A DNA stretch of 64,000 nucleotides from Mesobacillus zeae (GCF_003570705.1 NZ_QWVT01000029.1:248001-312000); one strand, 5' to 3'. Positions 12,170 through 23,559 are shown, counted from the stretch's first letter. A program made the numbers and translations. The notes: a model not told the origin generated them from the sequence alone.

Positions 12170-14494
12170 ATGGCAAACCAAAATGAGCTAACCGTTCCAC
12201 TGCTTCCTCTGCGTGGTCTTTTGGTCTATCCGACAATGGTCCTGCATTTGGATGTTGGCCGCGAAAAATCAGTACAGGCTCTTGAGAAAGCAATGGTGGA
12301 TGACCACCTTATTTTTCTGACGACCCAAAAAGACATTTCAATAGATGAACCAGCAGCCGAAGACCTTTACCAGATGGGAACACTGACAAAGGTGAAGCAG
12401 ATGCTTAAGCTTCCTAACGGTACGATTCGTGTTCTTGTTGAAGGATTAAAAAGGGCAGAAATCATCCACTTCCACGAAGGGGAGGAGAACTTTTCTGCAA
12501 GTCTTAAAACATATGAGGACCGCGAATCTAAGGATGTCGAAGATGAAGCTTTAATGCGGACAATGCTTGAATACTTTGAGCAGTACATAAAAATGTCGAA
12601 GAAGATTTCAGCAGAAACATACGCATCAGTTGCAGATATCGAGGAACCGGGAAGGATGGCCGATATCGTTGCCTCCCACCTTCCGCTAAAGCTGAAGGAA
12701 AAGCAGGAAATCCTTGAGACGCTTGATCTTAAAGAAAGATTAAATAAAATCATTGAGATCATTCATAATGAAAAAGAGGTCCTCAATCTTGAGAAAAAGA
12801 TTGGACAGCGTGTAAAGCGCTCGATGGAAAGGACACAAAAAGAATATTATCTCCGTGAACAGCTGAAGGCCATCCAGAAAGAGCTCGGGGAAAAGGAAGG
12901 CAAGACTGGCGAGATCAAGGAACTAGCGGATAAAATTGAGCTTTCCGGAATGCCGGAAAATGTAAAGGAAACCGCAATGAAGGAGCTTGACCGCTATGAG
13001 AAGGTACCTTCCACTTCTGCGGAAAGTGCTGTCATCCGCAATTATATTGAATGGCTTGTCGCTATTCCATGGACAAAATCGACAGACGATGACCTGGATA
13101 TCAATAAAGCCGGGCGTATATTAAATGATGATCACTATGGGCTGGAAAAAGTAAAAGAACGGGTACTAGAGTATCTTGCCGTCCAACAGCTGACTAATTC
13201 TCTAAAGGGCCCCATTCTTTGCCTTGCGGGACCTCCGGGTGTCGGAAAGACAAGTCTGGCCCGCTCGATTGCCAAATCTCTTAACCGGAATTTTGTCAGG
13301 GTTTCTCTAGGGGGAGTCCGTGATGAGTCAGAAATACGCGGGCACAGGCGGACTTACGTCGGAGCTATGCCGGGCAGAATCATTCAAGGAATGAAAAAGG
13401 CGACTACCATTAATCCTGTCTTCCTTCTTGATGAAATTGATAAAATGTCCAGCGATTTCAGAGGCGACCCTTCTGCTGCAATGCTGGAGGTTCTAGATCC
13501 TGAACAAAATCATAACTTCAGCGATCACTATATTGAAGAGCCATACGATTTATCTAAGGTCATGTTCATTGCTACAGCAAACAACCTTGGCACCGTACCG
13601 GGGCCTTTGCTTGACCGTATGGAAATCATCACAATTGCAGGCTATACAGAACTTGAAAAGCTGAATATCGGTAAAGACCATTTGCTTCCGCGCCAGATCA
13701 GGGAGCATGGACTTTCAAAATCACAGCTTCAAATCCGAGACGATGCTTTTCAAATGATCATTCGCTACCATACAAGAGAAGCAGGGGTCCGTTCGCTTGA
13801 ACGCCAGCTCGCTGCCATCTGCCGTAAAACAGCGAAAATTATTGTATCCGGCTCTAAAAAACGAGTGGTTGTAAATGAAAATAACCTTGAAGAGTTTTTG
13901 GGGAAAAAGAAGTACAGGTATGGACAGGCTGAATTGCAGGACCAGGTTGGCGTAGCGACAGGACTTGCCTATACGACAGTAGGCGGGGATACATTGCAGA
14001 TAGAAGTATCCTTGTCCCCTGGAAAAGGGAAGCTTGTCCTTACAGGAAAGCTTGGTGACGTTATGAAGGAATCCGCTCAGGCGGCATTCAGCTATGTACG
14101 TTCCAAAACAAAAGAGCTGGGCATTGACGAGGACTTCCATGAAAAGCTTGATGTTCATATCCATGTTCCCGAAGGAGCCACTCCAAAAGATGGTCCGTCA
14201 GCAGGTATCACGATTGCAACAGCACTCGTTTCTGCGCTGACAGGAAGGCCGATTCACCGGGAGGTTGGCATGACTGGGGAAATAACGCTGAGAGGCAGGG
14301 TCCTGCCAATAGGCGGGCTCAAGGAAAAAACATTAAGCGCGCACAGGGCAGGTCTGAAAAAAATCATCCTGCCAAAGGACAATGAAAAGGATATTGATGA
14401 TATTCCTGAGAGTGTCCGTAAAGAACTGCAGTTCGTGACAGTATCCCATGTGGATGAAGTCCTTAAGCATGCCCTTAATGAGGGAGACAAATAA
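12170..14494 (+). CDS. lonA: ATP-dependent protease La (Lon)
   Basis: 774 aa, the length of B. subtilis LonA. Cytosolic AAA+ serine protease for damaged and regulatory proteins. The N-terminal substrate domain starts at LPLLPLRGLLVYPTM-type sequence (here VPLLPLRGLLVYPTM), a coiled coil lies near 190-245, Walker A GPPGVGKTS is near 356, and the protease domain has the Ser677 (DGPSAG) and Lys720 (GGLKEK) dyad. The ATG at 12170 is chosen for GGAGGTG 7 nt upstream rather than an ATG 18 nt earlier. Transcribed with ysxC, which starts 3 nt after its stop. Confidence 0.97.
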   Translation: MANQNELTVPLLPLRGLLVYPTMVLHLDVGREKSVQALEKAMVDDHLIFLTTQKDISIDEPAAEDLYQMGTLTKVKQMLKLPNGTIRVLVEGLKRAEIIHFHEGEENFSASLKTYEDRESKDVEDEALMRTMLEYFEQYIKMSKKISAETYASVADIEEPGRMADIVASHLPLKLKEKQEILETLDLKERLNKIIEIIHNEKEVLNLEKKIGQRVKRSMERTQKEYYLREQLKAIQKELGEKEGKTGEIKELADKIELSGMPENVKETAMKELDRYEKVPSTSAESAVIRNYIEWLVAIPWTKSTDDDLDINKAGRILNDDHYGLEKVKERVLEYLAVQQLTNSLKGPILCLAGPPGVGKTSLARSIAKSLNRNFVRVSLGGVRDESEIRGHRRTYVGAMPGRIIQGMKKATTINPVFLLDEIDKMSSDFRGDPSAAMLEVLDPEQNHNFSDHYIEEPYDLSKVMFIATANNLGTVPGPLLDRMEIITIAGYTELEKLNIGKDHLLPRQIREHGLSKSQLQIRDDAFQMIIRYHTREAGVRSLERQLAAICRKTAKIIVSGSKKRVVVNENNLEEFLGKKKYRYGQAELQDQVGVATGLAYTTVGGDTLQIEVSLSPGKGKLVLTGKLGDVMKESAQAAFSYVRSKTKELGIDEDFHEKLDVHIHVPEGATPKDGPSAGITIATALVSALTGRPIHREVGMTGEITLRGRVLPIGGLKEKTLSAHRAGLKKIILPKDNEKDIDDIPESVRKELQFVTVSHVDEVLKHALNEGDK

Positions 14495-14497
14495 TAC

Positions 14498-15085
14498 ATG
14501 AAAGTAACAAAAGCAGAGATAGTAATCAGTGCTGTAAGGCCAAGCCAATACCCGGAAACGGCATTGCCGGAATTCGCCCTTGCCGGCAGATCAAACGTAG
14601 GGAAGTCGTCTTTCATCAATAAAATGCTTAACAGGAAAAGCCTTGCGAGAACATCTTCCAAGCCAGGAAAGACCCAGACGCTGAATTTTTACTTGATTAA
14701 TGAAGACCTCCATTTTGTCGATGTCCCGGGATACGGGTATGCGAAGGTTTCAAAGAAAGAGCGGGAAGCCTGGGGGAAAATGATTGAAACTTATATCACC
14801 AGCAGGGAGCAGCTAAAAGCCGTTCTGCTCATCGTTGACTTGAGGCATCCACCGAGTGCAGATGATGTGATGATGTACAATTTCCTTAAGCATTTCGATA
14901 TTCCAGTTATCATTATTGCGACAAAGGCTGATAAGATTTCAAAGTCGAAATGGCAAAAGCATTTAAAAGTAACAAAGGAAACACTTGAACTCGATCCGGA
15001 AGATACCATCATCCTTTTCTCATCCGAAACAGGGGAAGGTAAGGATAAAGCCTGGTCAGTTCTGCAAAGCTATATGAAAAAATAA
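14498..15085 (+). CDS. ysxC: Ribosome-biogenesis GTP-binding protein YsxC/EngB
   Basis: 195 aa. Essential GTPase of the TRAFAC class, needed for 50S subunit assembly in Bacillus. G1 motif [11 protein letters not shown] is near residues 30-40, the G2/switch-I threonine is in [13 protein letters not shown]3 is [10 protein letters not shown] and G4 is TKADKISK near 144-147. It is coupled to lonA: the ribosome site GAGGGAG lies within the lonA end. A terminator overlaps its stop. Confidence 0.95.
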   Translation: MKVTKAEIVISAVRPSQYPETALPEFALAGRSNVGKSSFINKMLNRKSLARTSSKPGKTQTLNFYLINEDLHFVDVPGYGYAKVSKKEREAWGKMIETYITSREQLKAVLLIVDLRHPPSADDVMMYNFLKHFDIPVIIIATKADKISKSKWQKHLKVTKETLELDPEDTIILFSSETGEGKDKAWSVLQSYMKK

Positions 15086-15116
15086 ATAACCGGCGAAAGC
15101 CGGTTATTTATTTTTT
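15085..15116. terminator. Bidirectional terminator between ysxC and ysxD
   Basis: AATAACCGGC (15085-15094) pairs perfectly with GCCGGTTATT (15099-15108) around a GAAA loop, with TATTTTTT after it on the + strand. It overlaps the stop codons of both converging genes. Confidence 0.88.
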
Positions 15117-15596
15117 CTTCTTCACAAGCAGCAGGAATACGCCCGCTAGAATTAGGATTGCCGGCCAAAATTGCCACAATGAAGCAATCCCTGGTTTAAG
15201 CATGAACGGCATCGCGGACATCTTGCCATAAAAAAGGAGCAGCGCAGCAAGTGCAAGGAATAGAATACCGTGGATTAATCCTGTTCCTGTCTTCTGGTAC
15301 CGGAGCAGGAAGCCCAAAGCGATGATTAAAATGAAAGCTCCAAGATGTCCCGGCCATATTTCAAGGCGCCCGGCGATATGGAAATGAACTCCAAGCCCTA
15401 GAAAGATCGCCCCTGGCAGAATGGAGTCATAATCCTTGCCCCAGTAGCCCTGCACCAAAAAAGCAATTCCCACTATTGCCATAAGCGTCGGCCAGGAGTG
15501 GAAATCCTGGAAAAATTCTATATTTTCCTGCTGTAAGTAAAAATAAATTCCGAACCCAATCAGAATCACTCCGGGGAAAATTCGTTGATTTTTCAT
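15108..15596 (-). CDS. ysxD: Multi-pass membrane protein, YsxD-like
   Basis: 162 aa, about five hydrophobic segments (roughly residues 6-22, 35-50, 58-75, 85-118 and 135-158) and a basic KKKK tail, no catalytic motif. It resembles the LiaI/LiaF-type DUF5668 membrane domain. The convergent position between ysxC and hemA matches B. subtilis ysxD, of unknown function; the name is given mainly on position. The ATG is preceded by GGAAGTGGTGA. It shares a terminator with ysxC. Confidence 0.65.
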   Translation of the reverse strand: MKNQRIFPGVILIGFGIYFYLQQENIEFFQDFHSWPTLMAIVGIAFLVQGYWGKDYDSILPGAIFLGLGVHFHIAGRLEIWPGHLGAFILIIALGFLLRYQKTGTGLIHGILFLALAALLLFYGKMSAMPFMLKPGIASLWQFWPAILILAGVFLLLVKKKK

Positions 15597-15824
15597 TTTT
15601 CACCACTTCCAGTAAGGCATACTTGAATTACCTTGAGTATTTTGATACTGTACTTATGGGAGTATTTGTCGAAATTTAATATCCACTTTACTATTTAACT
15701 ATAAATCAGCACCTTCTGTAAACGCCGACGAAAGCGATTGTCATGGCTGGATTTGGCTAATTTGGGGATTTTTACAGTTCTTAAGTTGTTCACAATTTGT
15801 TCAAAAAGTGAAAAATGGTGCGTG

Positions 15825-15839
15825 TTATAATGAGTTTAA
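15825..15839 (+). promoter_or_regulatory. PerR-box-like operator over the hemA promoter -10
   Basis: The 15-mer TTATAATGAGTTTAA differs from the PerR consensus TTATAATNATTATAA at two positions and includes the TATAAT -10 element of the hemA promoter. PerR control of hemAXCDBL is known in B. subtilis; its operation here is inferred. Confidence 0.6.
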
Positions 15840-15876
15840 CGATTTGTGGAATATTTTTTGGGGGTGTCATTTCAAT

Positions 15877-17223
15877 ATGCATGTAATCGTTGTCGGTCTA
15901 AATTATAAAACAGCCCCTGTCGAAATCCGTGAAAAACTGACATTTAACCAGGCAAGCCTCGCGGATGCGATGCAGACGCTGCAAAAAAAGAAGAGCATCC
16001 TTGAGAACGTTATACTATCGACTTGTAACCGTACGGAAATATTTGCAGTTGTCGACCAGCTGCATACCGGCCGCTACTATATTAAAGAATTTTTGGCTGA
16101 ATGGTTCGGACTGGATCAGGGGGAATTTTCTCCTTTCCTTTTTATTTACGAGCACGATGGAGCGGTGGAACACCTCTTTAAAGTTTCATGCGGATTGAAC
16201 AGTATGATCCTTGGGGAAACCCAGATTCTTGGCCAGGTCCGTTCAAGCTTTTTGCTTGGGCAGGAGGCCAAAACGACTGGAACAGTATTCAACCATCTTT
16301 TCAAACAGGCAATCACACTTGCCAAACGCGCCCATTCCGAAACTGATATTGGGGCAAATGCTGTTTCTGTCAGCTACGCAGCTGTAGAGCTGGCCAGGAA
16401 AATTTTCGGTTCTCTTGAAAGCAAGCACATACTCGTTCTTGGTGCGGGAAAAATGGGTGAGCTTGCAATCCAAAATCTGCATTCGAACGGAGCAAAAAAG
16501 GTAACTGTCATCAACCGTACTTTCAAGAAAGCGGAAGACCTTGCAAGCCGTTTTGCTGGAACTGCCAAAACTTTAAAGGAACTTCAGTGCGCGCTTGTTG
16601 AATGTGATATCCTGATTAGTTCCACGGGTGCAGAAGGCTATGTCATCACAAAGGACATGATTGACTCGGTCGAAAAGCTCAGGAAAGGCAAGCCGCTTTT
16701 TATGGTGGATATTGCAGTCCCTCGTGACCTTGACCCTGAGATTGTTCATTGTGAAAATGTATTCCTTTACGACATAGATGATTTGGAAGGCATTGTCGAA
16801 GCAAATTTGAAGGAGCGCCAGAAAGCCGCAGCGCGGATTATGCTCATGGCGGAAGAAGAAATGGTCTTGTTTAAACAATGGCTCAATACACTTGGTGTCG
16901 TTCCTGTCATTTCGGCCCTCCGCGTTAAAGCACTTCGAATCCAGGAGGAAACGATGAACAGCCTTGAGCGGAAATTGACTAACATGTCGGAACGGGATAT
17001 CAAAGTCCTGAATAAGCATACGAAAAGTATTATCAACCAAATGCTGAAGGATCCGATCCTTCAGGCAAAAGAATTGGCAGCCCGCCCGGACGCACATGAG
17101 GCACTTGATCTTTTTGTCAAGATTTTCAATATCGAAGAAATCGTTGCGGAACAAAAAGAACTGAAATCTGCCGAGACAAATCAGGCTGCTGTTGCATCGC
17201 CTCTGGTTTCTTTTCAACGATAG
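15877..17223 (+). CDS. hemA: Glutamyl-tRNA reductase
   Basis: 448 aa. It reduces glutamyl-tRNA to glutamate-1-semialdehyde, the first haem step in the C5 pathway. [21 protein letters not shown] is the family N-terminus. The catalytic Cys50 sits in [12 protein letters not shown]. The NADPH domain has [11 protein letters not shown] near 188, and a helical dimerisation domain ends the protein. The ATG at 15877 gives the standard N-terminus; 23 extra upstream codons in the frame are not conserved. It leads the hemAXCDBL operon. Confidence 0.96.
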   Translation: MHVIVVGLNYKTAPVEIREKLTFNQASLADAMQTLQKKKSILENVILSTCNRTEIFAVVDQLHTGRYYIKEFLAEWFGLDQGEFSPFLFIYEHDGAVEHLFKVSCGLNSMILGETQILGQVRSSFLLGQEAKTTGTVFNHLFKQAITLAKRAHSETDIGANAVSVSYAAVELARKIFGSLESKHILVLGAGKMGELAIQNLHSNGAKKVTVINRTFKKAEDLASRFAGTAKTLKELQCALVECDILISSTGAEGYVITKDMIDSVEKLRKGKPLFMVDIAVPRDLDPEIVHCENVFLYDIDDLEGIVEANLKERQKAAARIMLMAEEEMVLFKQWLNTLGVVPVISALRVKALRIQEETMNSLERKLTNMSERDIKVLNKHTKSIINQMLKDPILQAKELAARPDAHEALDLFVKIFNIEEIVAEQKELKSAETNQAAVASPLVSFQR

Positions 17224-17236
17224 AGAGGTTCTGGCC

Positions 17237-18070
17237 ATGTCAGAGTTATACATTACCCGCATGCATGAACTGACGATCGTCATCTATGCTGCAAGCGTCC
17301 TATTGTATTTTATTGATTTCCTCAACAGTAACCGGAAGGCAAATCAAACAGCCTTCTGGTTACTTGCATTTGTATGGGGTCTACAAACAGTGTTTCTGTT
17401 TTTTTATATGATTGAAACGGGGAGATTCCCGGTGCTTTCTCTCTTTGAGGGGCTATATTTTTATGCCTGGGTCCTCATCACGCTGTCACTGATTATCAAC
17501 AGTTTGCTGAAAGTGGATTTCATTGTTTTTTTTACAAATATTCTTGGATTTATCATTATGGCAATCCATACATTTGCCCCGGGGTATTTTGCATCGGATG
17601 TTATGAGTGAGAGGCTTGTTTCAGAGCTACTCTTAATTCATATTACAATGGCCATACTATCATACGGAGCATTCTCGCTTTCGTTTGTATGCTCCCTTCT
17701 TTACTTCGTACAGTACGATTTGCTTAAGCGGAAAAAGTGGGGGGAGAGGCTTTGGCGTATTTCGGATCTTTCGAAACTGGAGCAAGTATCTTACCTTTTG
17801 AATGCGGTCGGTGTCCCGATGCTGGTCCTGAGCCTGATTCTGGGCCTTCGCTGGGCCTGGATTAAGGTACCTGGGATGGAATGGTATGATTTAAAAATCA
17901 TAGGTTCTTTTGTGGTTCTTGCTTTTTACAGCATTTATTTATATTTGCGCGTAGCCAGAGGTTTTCATGGAAAAACGCTTGCACTCTGGAATACAGCATC
18001 CTTTTTAATTGTCCTGATTAACTTTTTCCTGTTTGGCAAGCTATCATCATTCCATTTCTGGTATATGTGA
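17237..18070 (+). CDS. hemX: Integral membrane protein HemX (CcsA-like)
   Basis: 277 aa with about eight membrane segments, related to the CcsA/ResC cytochrome c assembly family. In B. subtilis HemX lowers the level of HemA and is not needed for haem synthesis. Histidines within [12 protein letters not shown] resemble the conserved haem-protein-family positions. The ATG at 17237 follows GAGAGG; the open frame extends upstream into hemA without a ribosome site. The gene overlaps no neighbour and lies between hemA and hemC. Confidence 0.9.
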   Translation: MSELYITRMHELTIVIYAASVLLYFIDFLNSNRKANQTAFWLLAFVWGLQTVFLFFYMIETGRFPVLSLFEGLYFYAWVLITLSLIINSLLKVDFIVFFTNILGFIIMAIHTFAPGYFASDVMSERLVSELLLIHITMAILSYGAFSLSFVCSLLYFVQYDLLKRKKWGERLWRISDLSKLEQVSYLLNAVGVPMLVLSLILGLRWAWIKVPGMEWYDLKIIGSFVVLAFYSIYLYLRVARGFHGKTLALWNTASFLIVLINFFLFGKLSSFHFWYM

Positions 18071-18083
18071 CAAGGAGGCAGCT

Positions 18084-19019
18084 ATGCGAAAGATTATTGT
18101 TGGTTCAAGAAGGAGCAAATTAGCTTTAACACAGACAAACTGGGTCATCAGCCAACTAAAGGAACTTGGGGCCCCATTTGAATTCGAAGTGCGGGAAATT
18201 TTAACAAAAGGGGACAGAATTCTTGATGTCACTCTATCCAAAGTGGGCGGAAAAGGGCTGTTCGTAAAAGAGATTGAGCAAGCTATGCTCGATAAGGAAA
18301 TCGACATGGCTGTCCACAGCATGAAAGACATGCCGGCTGCCCTTCCTGACGGTCTTGTGATTGGAAGTATTCCTGCGCGTGAAGACCATCGCGATGTCCT
18401 AATTTCAAGGGACGGAGCCGGCTTGAACGCATTGAAGGAAGGTGCTGTCGTTGGGACGAGCAGCCTGCGCCGCAGTGCACAGCTGCTTGCTGCGCGCCCT
18501 GACCTCGACATCAAATGGATTAGGGGAAATATCGATACGCGGATTGGAAAGCTTGAATCCGGAGAATATGATGCGATTGTCCTGGCAGCTGCAGGGCTTA
18601 AGCGCCTCGGCTGGGCAAGCGATGTGGTAACAGAATTCATTGAACCGGAACTGTGTGTACCTGCAGTAGGACAGGGAGCGCTTTCTATTGAGTGCCGCGG
18701 CAGTGACGAAGAACTTCTGGAGTGGCTAGGAAAATTCACTAGCAAAGAAACATCCCTTGCTGTTCGTGCAGAACGCGCTTTCCTTGATGTAATGGAGGGC
18801 GGATGCCAGGTTCCGATTGCCGGCTATGCGAGCGTAAATGAACAAGAGGAAATTGTCCTGTCTGTCCTAGTGGGTTCACCTGATGGAAAAGAGATTTACA
18901 AAGAGAGAGTGACAGGAACAGACCCTGAACAGCTTGGGGTACAGGCCGCTGAAAAGCTTATAAGCCTTGGTGCAAAAAGATTGATTGACAAGGTGAAACA
19001 GGAGCTTGATAAAGAATGA
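18084..19019 (+). CDS. hemC: Porphobilinogen deaminase (hydroxymethylbilane synthase)
   Basis: 311 aa. It polymerises four porphobilinogens on a dipyrromethane cofactor. The cofactor cysteine is Cys241 in [25 protein letters not shown] opens the protein and [18 protein letters not shown] near 127 is the substrate-binding arginine segment. The ATG at 18084 is preceded by AAGGAGGCAG. Its stop overlaps the hemD start (ATGA), so translation is coupled. Confidence 0.96.
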   Translation: MRKIIVGSRRSKLALTQTNWVISQLKELGAPFEFEVREILTKGDRILDVTLSKVGGKGLFVKEIEQAMLDKEIDMAVHSMKDMPAALPDGLVIGSIPAREDHRDVLISRDGAGLNALKEGAVVGTSSLRRSAQLLAARPDLDIKWIRGNIDTRIGKLESGEYDAIVLAAAGLKRLGWASDVVTEFIEPELCVPAVGQGALSIECRGSDEELLEWLGKFTSKETSLAVRAERAFLDVMEGGCQVPIAGYASVNEQEEIVLSVLVGSPDGKEIYKERVTGTDPEQLGVQAAEKLISLGAKRLIDKVKQELDKE

Positions 19020-19807
19020 ATCCTGCTCTTCCGCTGCAAAATAAACAGGTATTGATTCCCAGGGGGAAGGGCCATGCCAGGTCCTTCTCGGAGCTGGTGA
19101 AAAAGCATGGAGGGATTCCGGCCGAAATCCCTCTGCTAGCTTTCAGGCCTGTTCCTGCATCCGAAGAGATTCATGATATGATAGATGAACTGCATCAATA
19201 TGACTGGATTATCTTTACGAGCAATGTTACAGTTGATTCGTTTTTTTCATTATATAAGGGAGCAGGCCGATTCCCAAAGACTGCCGCGATAGGCGAGAAA
19301 ACGAGAGAAGCTCTTGAGCACCACGGGATACATACAGATTTCATGCCGGAAAAGTATGTGGCAGAGGAATTTGTCCAGGAGTTTCTTCCCCGCGTCACTG
19401 ATGGAATGAAGGTACTTATTCCAAAAGGGAATCTAGCAAGGGAGCATATTGCTTCATCGTTGAGGATGAATGGCGCTAGTGTGGAAGAACTGATTATTTA
19501 TGAAACATATTTGCCCGAAGAGAGCAAAGAACGGCTTGCATTCATGCTTGACAGCAGAAAGCTTGATGTCCTTGCTTTCACCAGTCCGTCCACCATCAGC
19601 CATTTTATGGAGGTTGTGAAGGAAAAGGAGCTTGAAGACTGCATTTGTGGATGCGTCATTGCCTGCATTGGGCCAGTATCAAAAAGAAAAGCGGAAGAAC
19701 ATGGGTTGCATGTACATGTTTGTCCGGAAAAATATACTGTTGAGGAAATGCTGAAAGGGATTGTCAAGTTCCTTGGCATATCCCAGAAACAGGAGGGAAA
19801 ACAATGA
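19016..19807 (+). CDS. hemD: Uroporphyrinogen-III synthase
   Basis: 263 aa. It cyclises hydroxymethylbilane to uroporphyrinogen III. The family is poorly conserved; visible marks are [21 protein letters not shown] at the start, [15 protein letters not shown] near 62 and the second-domain segment [15 protein letters not shown] near 184. It overlaps both hemC and hemB by 4 nt, the expected place in hemAXCDBL. Confidence 0.93.
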   Translation: MNPALPLQNKQVLIPRGKGHARSFSELVKKHGGIPAEIPLLAFRPVPASEEIHDMIDELHQYDWIIFTSNVTVDSFFSLYKGAGRFPKTAAIGEKTREALEHHGIHTDFMPEKYVAEEFVQEFLPRVTDGMKVLIPKGNLAREHIASSLRMNGASVEELIIYETYLPEESKERLAFMLDSRKLDVLAFTSPSTISHFMEVVKEKELEDCICGCVIACIGPVSKRKAEEHGLHVHVCPEKYTVEEMLKGIVKFLGISQKQEGKQ

Positions 19808-20781
19808 AGGAAATTGTATTTTCACGCCATCGCCGACTGAGAAGCAGCGCCAATATGAGAGCGCTTGTAAGAGAGAACCATCTTCACACAGAAGATTTGA
19901 TTTACCCGATTTTTATTGCAGAAGGCAAGGGCATACGCAAAGAAATTTCTTCAATGCCTGGAATCTTTCAGCTTTCGATTGACCAGTTAAAAACGGAAAT
20001 GGATGAAGTAACCGAACTAGGCATCAAATCTGTGCTCCTGTTTGGTATTCCTAGCGAAAAAGACGAATGCGGTACCCAGGCTTTTCATGACCATGGTGTT
20101 GTCCAGCAGGGTATCCGTTACATAAAGGAAAGCTACCCCGAGGTGATAGTGATTGCTGATACCTGCCTTTGCGAGTACACAAGCCACGGTCATTGCGGCG
20201 TTGTAGAAAACGGAAATGTGTTGAATGATCCGTCACTTGAACTCCTGGCAAAAACCGCGGTCGCCCAGGCTGAAGCAGGAGCGGACATTATTGCTCCTTC
20301 AAATATGATGGATGGTTTTGTTGCAGCCATTCGTGCTGGCCTGGACGAGGCTGGTTACAGTGACATTCCGGTCATGTCCTATGCTGTTAAGTACTCCTCT
20401 GCTTTTTATGGTCCGTTCCGGGAGGCAGCAGAAAGCACCCCGCAATTTGGAGACCGCAAAACATATCAAATGGATCCAGCAAATCGTCTTGAAGCATTAA
20501 GAGAGGCTGAGTCTGATGTTGCTGAAGGAGCCGACTTCCTGATTGTTAAGCCTGGTATGCCATATCTTGATATTGTCCGCGATGTGAAAAATTCTTTCAA
20601 TCTGCCGGTTGTCATCTATAATGTCAGCGGAGAATACTCAATGGTCAAGGCTGCCGCACAGAATGGCTGGGTGGATGAACGCAATACAGTTCTGGAAATG
20701 CTGACAGGTATGAAGCGTGCGGGGGCAGACCTGATCATTACTTATCATGCTAAAGATGCGGCACGCTGGCTTCAGAAGTAA
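19804..20781 (+). CDS. hemB: Delta-aminolevulinic acid dehydratase (porphobilinogen synthase)
   Basis: 325 aa. It condenses two 5-aminolevulinates. The zinc-site segment [14 protein letters not shown] near 118-131 has three cysteines, which marks the Zn-dependent type. The two Schiff-base lysines lie in [15 protein letters not shown] (near 198) and [11 protein letters not shown] (near 249). The ATG overlaps the hemD stop. Confidence 0.97.
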   Translation: MKEIVFSRHRRLRSSANMRALVRENHLHTEDLIYPIFIAEGKGIRKEISSMPGIFQLSIDQLKTEMDEVTELGIKSVLLFGIPSEKDECGTQAFHDHGVVQQGIRYIKESYPEVIVIADTCLCEYTSHGHCGVVENGNVLNDPSLELLAKTAVAQAEAGADIIAPSNMMDGFVAAIRAGLDEAGYSDIPVMSYAVKYSSAFYGPFREAAESTPQFGDRKTYQMDPANRLEALREAESDVAEGADFLIVKPGMPYLDIVRDVKNSFNLPVVIYNVSGEYSMVKAAAQNGWVDERNTVLEMLTGMKRAGADLIITYHAKDAARWLQK

Positions 20782-20825
20782 TTTGCCAAACTTCGATTTA
20801 TCAATTTGAGAAACGGGGGATTAGA

Positions 20826-22112
20826 ATGCGCTCTTATGAACAATCAGCAGCTGCTTTCAGAGAGGCTGTGGACTTGATGCCAGGCGGTGTAAACAGCCCG
20901 GTCCGTGCCTTCAAATCGGTCGCTATGGATCCGATTTTTATGGAACGGGGAAAAGGTTCGAAAATTTATGACATTGACGGTAATGAATATATTGATTATG
21001 TATTGTCATGGGGGCCGTTAATTCTCGGACACTCTAACGACGCCGTAGTCGAATCTCTCAAGAAGGTTGCTGAAATGGGGACAAGCTTTGGCGCTCCTAC
21101 CTTGATGGAAAACAAGCTTGCGCAGCTTGTCATTGACCGGGTCCCATCAATCGAGATGGTGCGCATGGTTTCTTCAGGCACAGAGGCAACGATGAGCGCA
21201 CTAAGGCTTGCCCGCGGATACACTGGACGAAATAAAATCCTCAAGTTCGAAGGGTGTTACCATGGGCATGGAGATTCGCTTCTTATCAAAGCGGGATCTG
21301 GCGTCGCGACCTTGGGGCTGCCGGACAGTCCGGGAGTGCCTGAAGGAGTCGCTAAGAATACAGTGACAGTGCCATACAACGACCTTGAAAGCGTCAAATA
21401 CGCATTTGAACAGTTTGGGGAAGATATTGCCTGCATCATTGTAGAACCTGTTGCCGGGAACATGGGAGTCGTCCCTCCGCTGCCAGGTTTCCTTGAAGGC
21501 TTGCGCGAAGTGACAGAACAATACGGATCATTGCTAATCTTTGATGAGGTCATGACAGGCTTCCGTGTTGGTTATCATTGTGCACAGGGCTATTACGGCA
21601 TCAAACCTGATTTAACTTGTCTTGGTAAGGTAATTGGCGGGGGGCTTCCTGTCGGCGCTTACGGCGGTAAACGGGAAATCATGGAGAGAGTTGCTCCAAG
21701 CGGTCCTATTTACCAGGCTGGAACTCTTTCTGGAAATCCGCTTGCCATGACAGCGGGCTATGAGACATTAAAACAGCTTACGCCTGAAACGTATCAACAC
21801 TTCGAAAAACTGGGTGATGTTCTTGAGGAAGGATTTAAGGCTGCGGCAATGAAACACGGTATTCCGCTTTCCGTTAACCGTGCGGGTTCGATGATTGGGT
21901 TTTTCTTCACGGATGAAAAAGTGATCAACTACGAAAAAGCGAAAACTTCAAATTTGGATTTCTTCGCCTCTTACTATCGTGAAATGGCTAACCAGGGTAT
22001 TTTCCTGCCTCCTTCGCAGTTTGAAGGAATGTTTATTTCAACAGCCCATACAGAAAGAGATATAGACACAACCTTGAAAGCTGCTGAAAAGGCTTTTGAA
22101 AAACTAAAGTAG
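20826..22112 (+). CDS. hemL: Glutamate-1-semialdehyde 2,1-aminomutase
   Basis: 428 aa PLP enzyme that makes 5-aminolevulinate from glutamate-1-semialdehyde. PLP lysine is Lys268 in [16 protein letters not shown]. The opening [12 protein letters not shown] and the [14 protein letters not shown] segment are family hallmarks. The ribosome site GGGGGA precedes the ATG. Last gene of the haem operon, followed by a strong terminator. Biochemically it acts directly after HemA. Confidence 0.97.
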   Translation: MRSYEQSAAAFREAVDLMPGGVNSPVRAFKSVAMDPIFMERGKGSKIYDIDGNEYIDYVLSWGPLILGHSNDAVVESLKKVAEMGTSFGAPTLMENKLAQLVIDRVPSIEMVRMVSSGTEATMSALRLARGYTGRNKILKFEGCYHGHGDSLLIKAGSGVATLGLPDSPGVPEGVAKNTVTVPYNDLESVKYAFEQFGEDIACIIVEPVAGNMGVVPPLPGFLEGLREVTEQYGSLLIFDEVMTGFRVGYHCAQGYYGIKPDLTCLGKVIGGGLPVGAYGGKREIMERVAPSGPIYQAGTLSGNPLAMTAGYETLKQLTPETYQHFEKLGDVLEEGFKAAAMKHGIPLSVNRAGSMIGFFFTDEKVINYEKAKTSNLDFFASYYREMANQGIFLPPSQFEGMFISTAHTERDIDTTLKAAEKAFEKLK

Positions 22113-22122
22113 ATTGCTTCAA

Positions 22123-22161
22123 AAACTCACACCTCCGCTGCTGGAGAGTGTGAGTTTTTTT
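22123..22161 (+). terminator. Terminator of the hemAXCDBL operon
   Basis: AAACTCACAC (22123-22132) pairs with GTGTGAGTTT (22148-22157); an inner CTCC/GGAG pair extends the hairpin, and a run of T follows. Confidence 0.9.
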
Positions 22162-22266
22162 ATTAATCCGCTAGCGCAGAGGATTTTAATCATAATCAGC
22201 CATTATTGGTCATAAAGTGTAAATGACTTAGTGATTTATGCTGAAGGAATGAAAGGAGGAGTCGCT

Positions 22267-23532
22267 TTGTCTATGGGGAATCATCAATCGTGCCTGCGTT
22301 TTTCTCTCGAAGAATCCGTATGGTTCCAAAGAGGACAGGAAGTCGCAGAACTTGTCTCGATTTCATTAGATCCGAACATTTCCATCCAGGAAAATGACCA
22401 GTACGTGACGATTCGCGGTTCACTTGAATTGACCGGGGAATATAAATGCTTTGAAGGGGAAGAAGAGATAACGGCGGAGGAGGAAATGTTCCTCGCGCCA
22501 AAGACTATTCATTCTGTATCCAGAAATGATGAAGAAAACATGGAATTTGCCCATCGGTTTCCGGTGGATATCACAATCCCAAAAAATAGGATTGAAAGCA
22601 TTTATGATTTGAACATCCTTGTCGAGACATTCGATTATGCCCTTCCTGAAAAGAATTCACTTTCATTGACTGCAGATTTATACATCACCGGATTATATGG
22701 GGAGCAGCAGCATGGAAGTGAAGCTCCATCGTCCTATGCAATCGAAACAGGAGAAACTATTCCTGAGCTGTACCGTGAACCAGAGGCTGACGTTCCCGAG
22801 CAGTATCGGGAACCAGAGGCTGTTTCCGAGCTATTCCGTGAACCTGAGAATGACCTGCCCGAACCTGTACCCTTGGAATTCAGCGAAAGCCTGTTTTCCC
22901 TTGAGGAAGGGATGTACGGTGATCAGGAAACGGTTGCGGCTCCTGAAAAAGATGAAGAATTTGCTCCGTTTACTGCGGAAGCAAGGAAGGAACCCGGACA
23001 GTCCGAGGAGAGCCAGAGTGCAAAGGTCATTGAGATAGCTGAGCTGGTTTCGAACACGAATCGAGGGGAAACCCAGCCAGAAGCACAGCCAGAGACAGCC
23101 GCAAAACAGGAAGCTGAACAGGATGAAGAGGCAGCCGATACTGGTAAAAGAGAAGAGCCTGCAGCCCAGAATGCACCTGTTCCTCCTGCTGACGTAAAAG
23201 AGTTTGAATTAGAGATTAAAGGTTCTGCCCCTAAAGAAGCTGAAAAAGAGGAAGAAAGCTCTTCATCTTCAGAAGAAGCAGTCAAACAAAAGAAAAAATC
23301 AAAGAAAAAAAGCCTTTCTATTGCTGAGTTTCTGGCAAGGAAAGAAGAAACCGAAATTGCGAAAATCAGGGTGTGTATTGTCCAGCATGGAGACACAATC
23401 CAGCAAATTGCCGACAGGTATGAAGTTTCTGTACAGCATCTCCTGCGCGCCAACCATTTTGGAATCGACCAGGAAATTGAAGAAGGCCAAGTGCTGTATG
23501 TACCTGCGGAATATGCTCCCCAGCAGAAGTAA
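22267..23532 (+). CDS. spoVID: Spore coat morphogenetic protein SpoVID (LysM)
   Basis: About 421 aa. In B. subtilis SpoVID drives encasement of the forespore by coat proteins, with SafA and SpoIVA. The N-terminal domain (LRFSLEESVWFQRGQEVAEL, ISLDPNISIQENDQYVTIRG) matches SpoVID. A long acidic, low-complexity middle includes three REPE-type repeats (about residues 166-200). A C-terminal LysM domain (about 370-412) ends the protein. I prefer TTG at 22267, 6 nt after GGAGGA; an ATG two codons later is the alternative. Transcribed toward ysxE, probably under a sporulation sigma factor. Confidence 0.88.
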   Translation: MSMGNHQSCLRFSLEESVWFQRGQEVAELVSISLDPNISIQENDQYVTIRGSLELTGEYKCFEGEEEITAEEEMFLAPKTIHSVSRNDEENMEFAHRFPVDITIPKNRIESIYDLNILVETFDYALPEKNSLSLTADLYITGLYGEQQHGSEAPSSYAIETGETIPELYREPEADVPEQYREPEAVSELFREPENDLPEPVPLEFSESLFSLEEGMYGDQETVAAPEKDEEFAPFTAEARKEPGQSEESQSAKVIEIAELVSNTNRGETQPEAQPETAAKQEAEQDEEAADTGKREEPAAQNAPVPPADVKEFELEIKGSAPKEAEKEEESSSSSEEAVKQKKKSKKKSLSIAEFLARKEETEIAKIRVCIVQHGDTIQQIADRYEVSVQHLLRANHFGIDQEIEEGQVLYVPAEYAPQQK

Positions 23533-23559
23533 GCTGTTGGAGAAGGTGAGTGAATAGCC

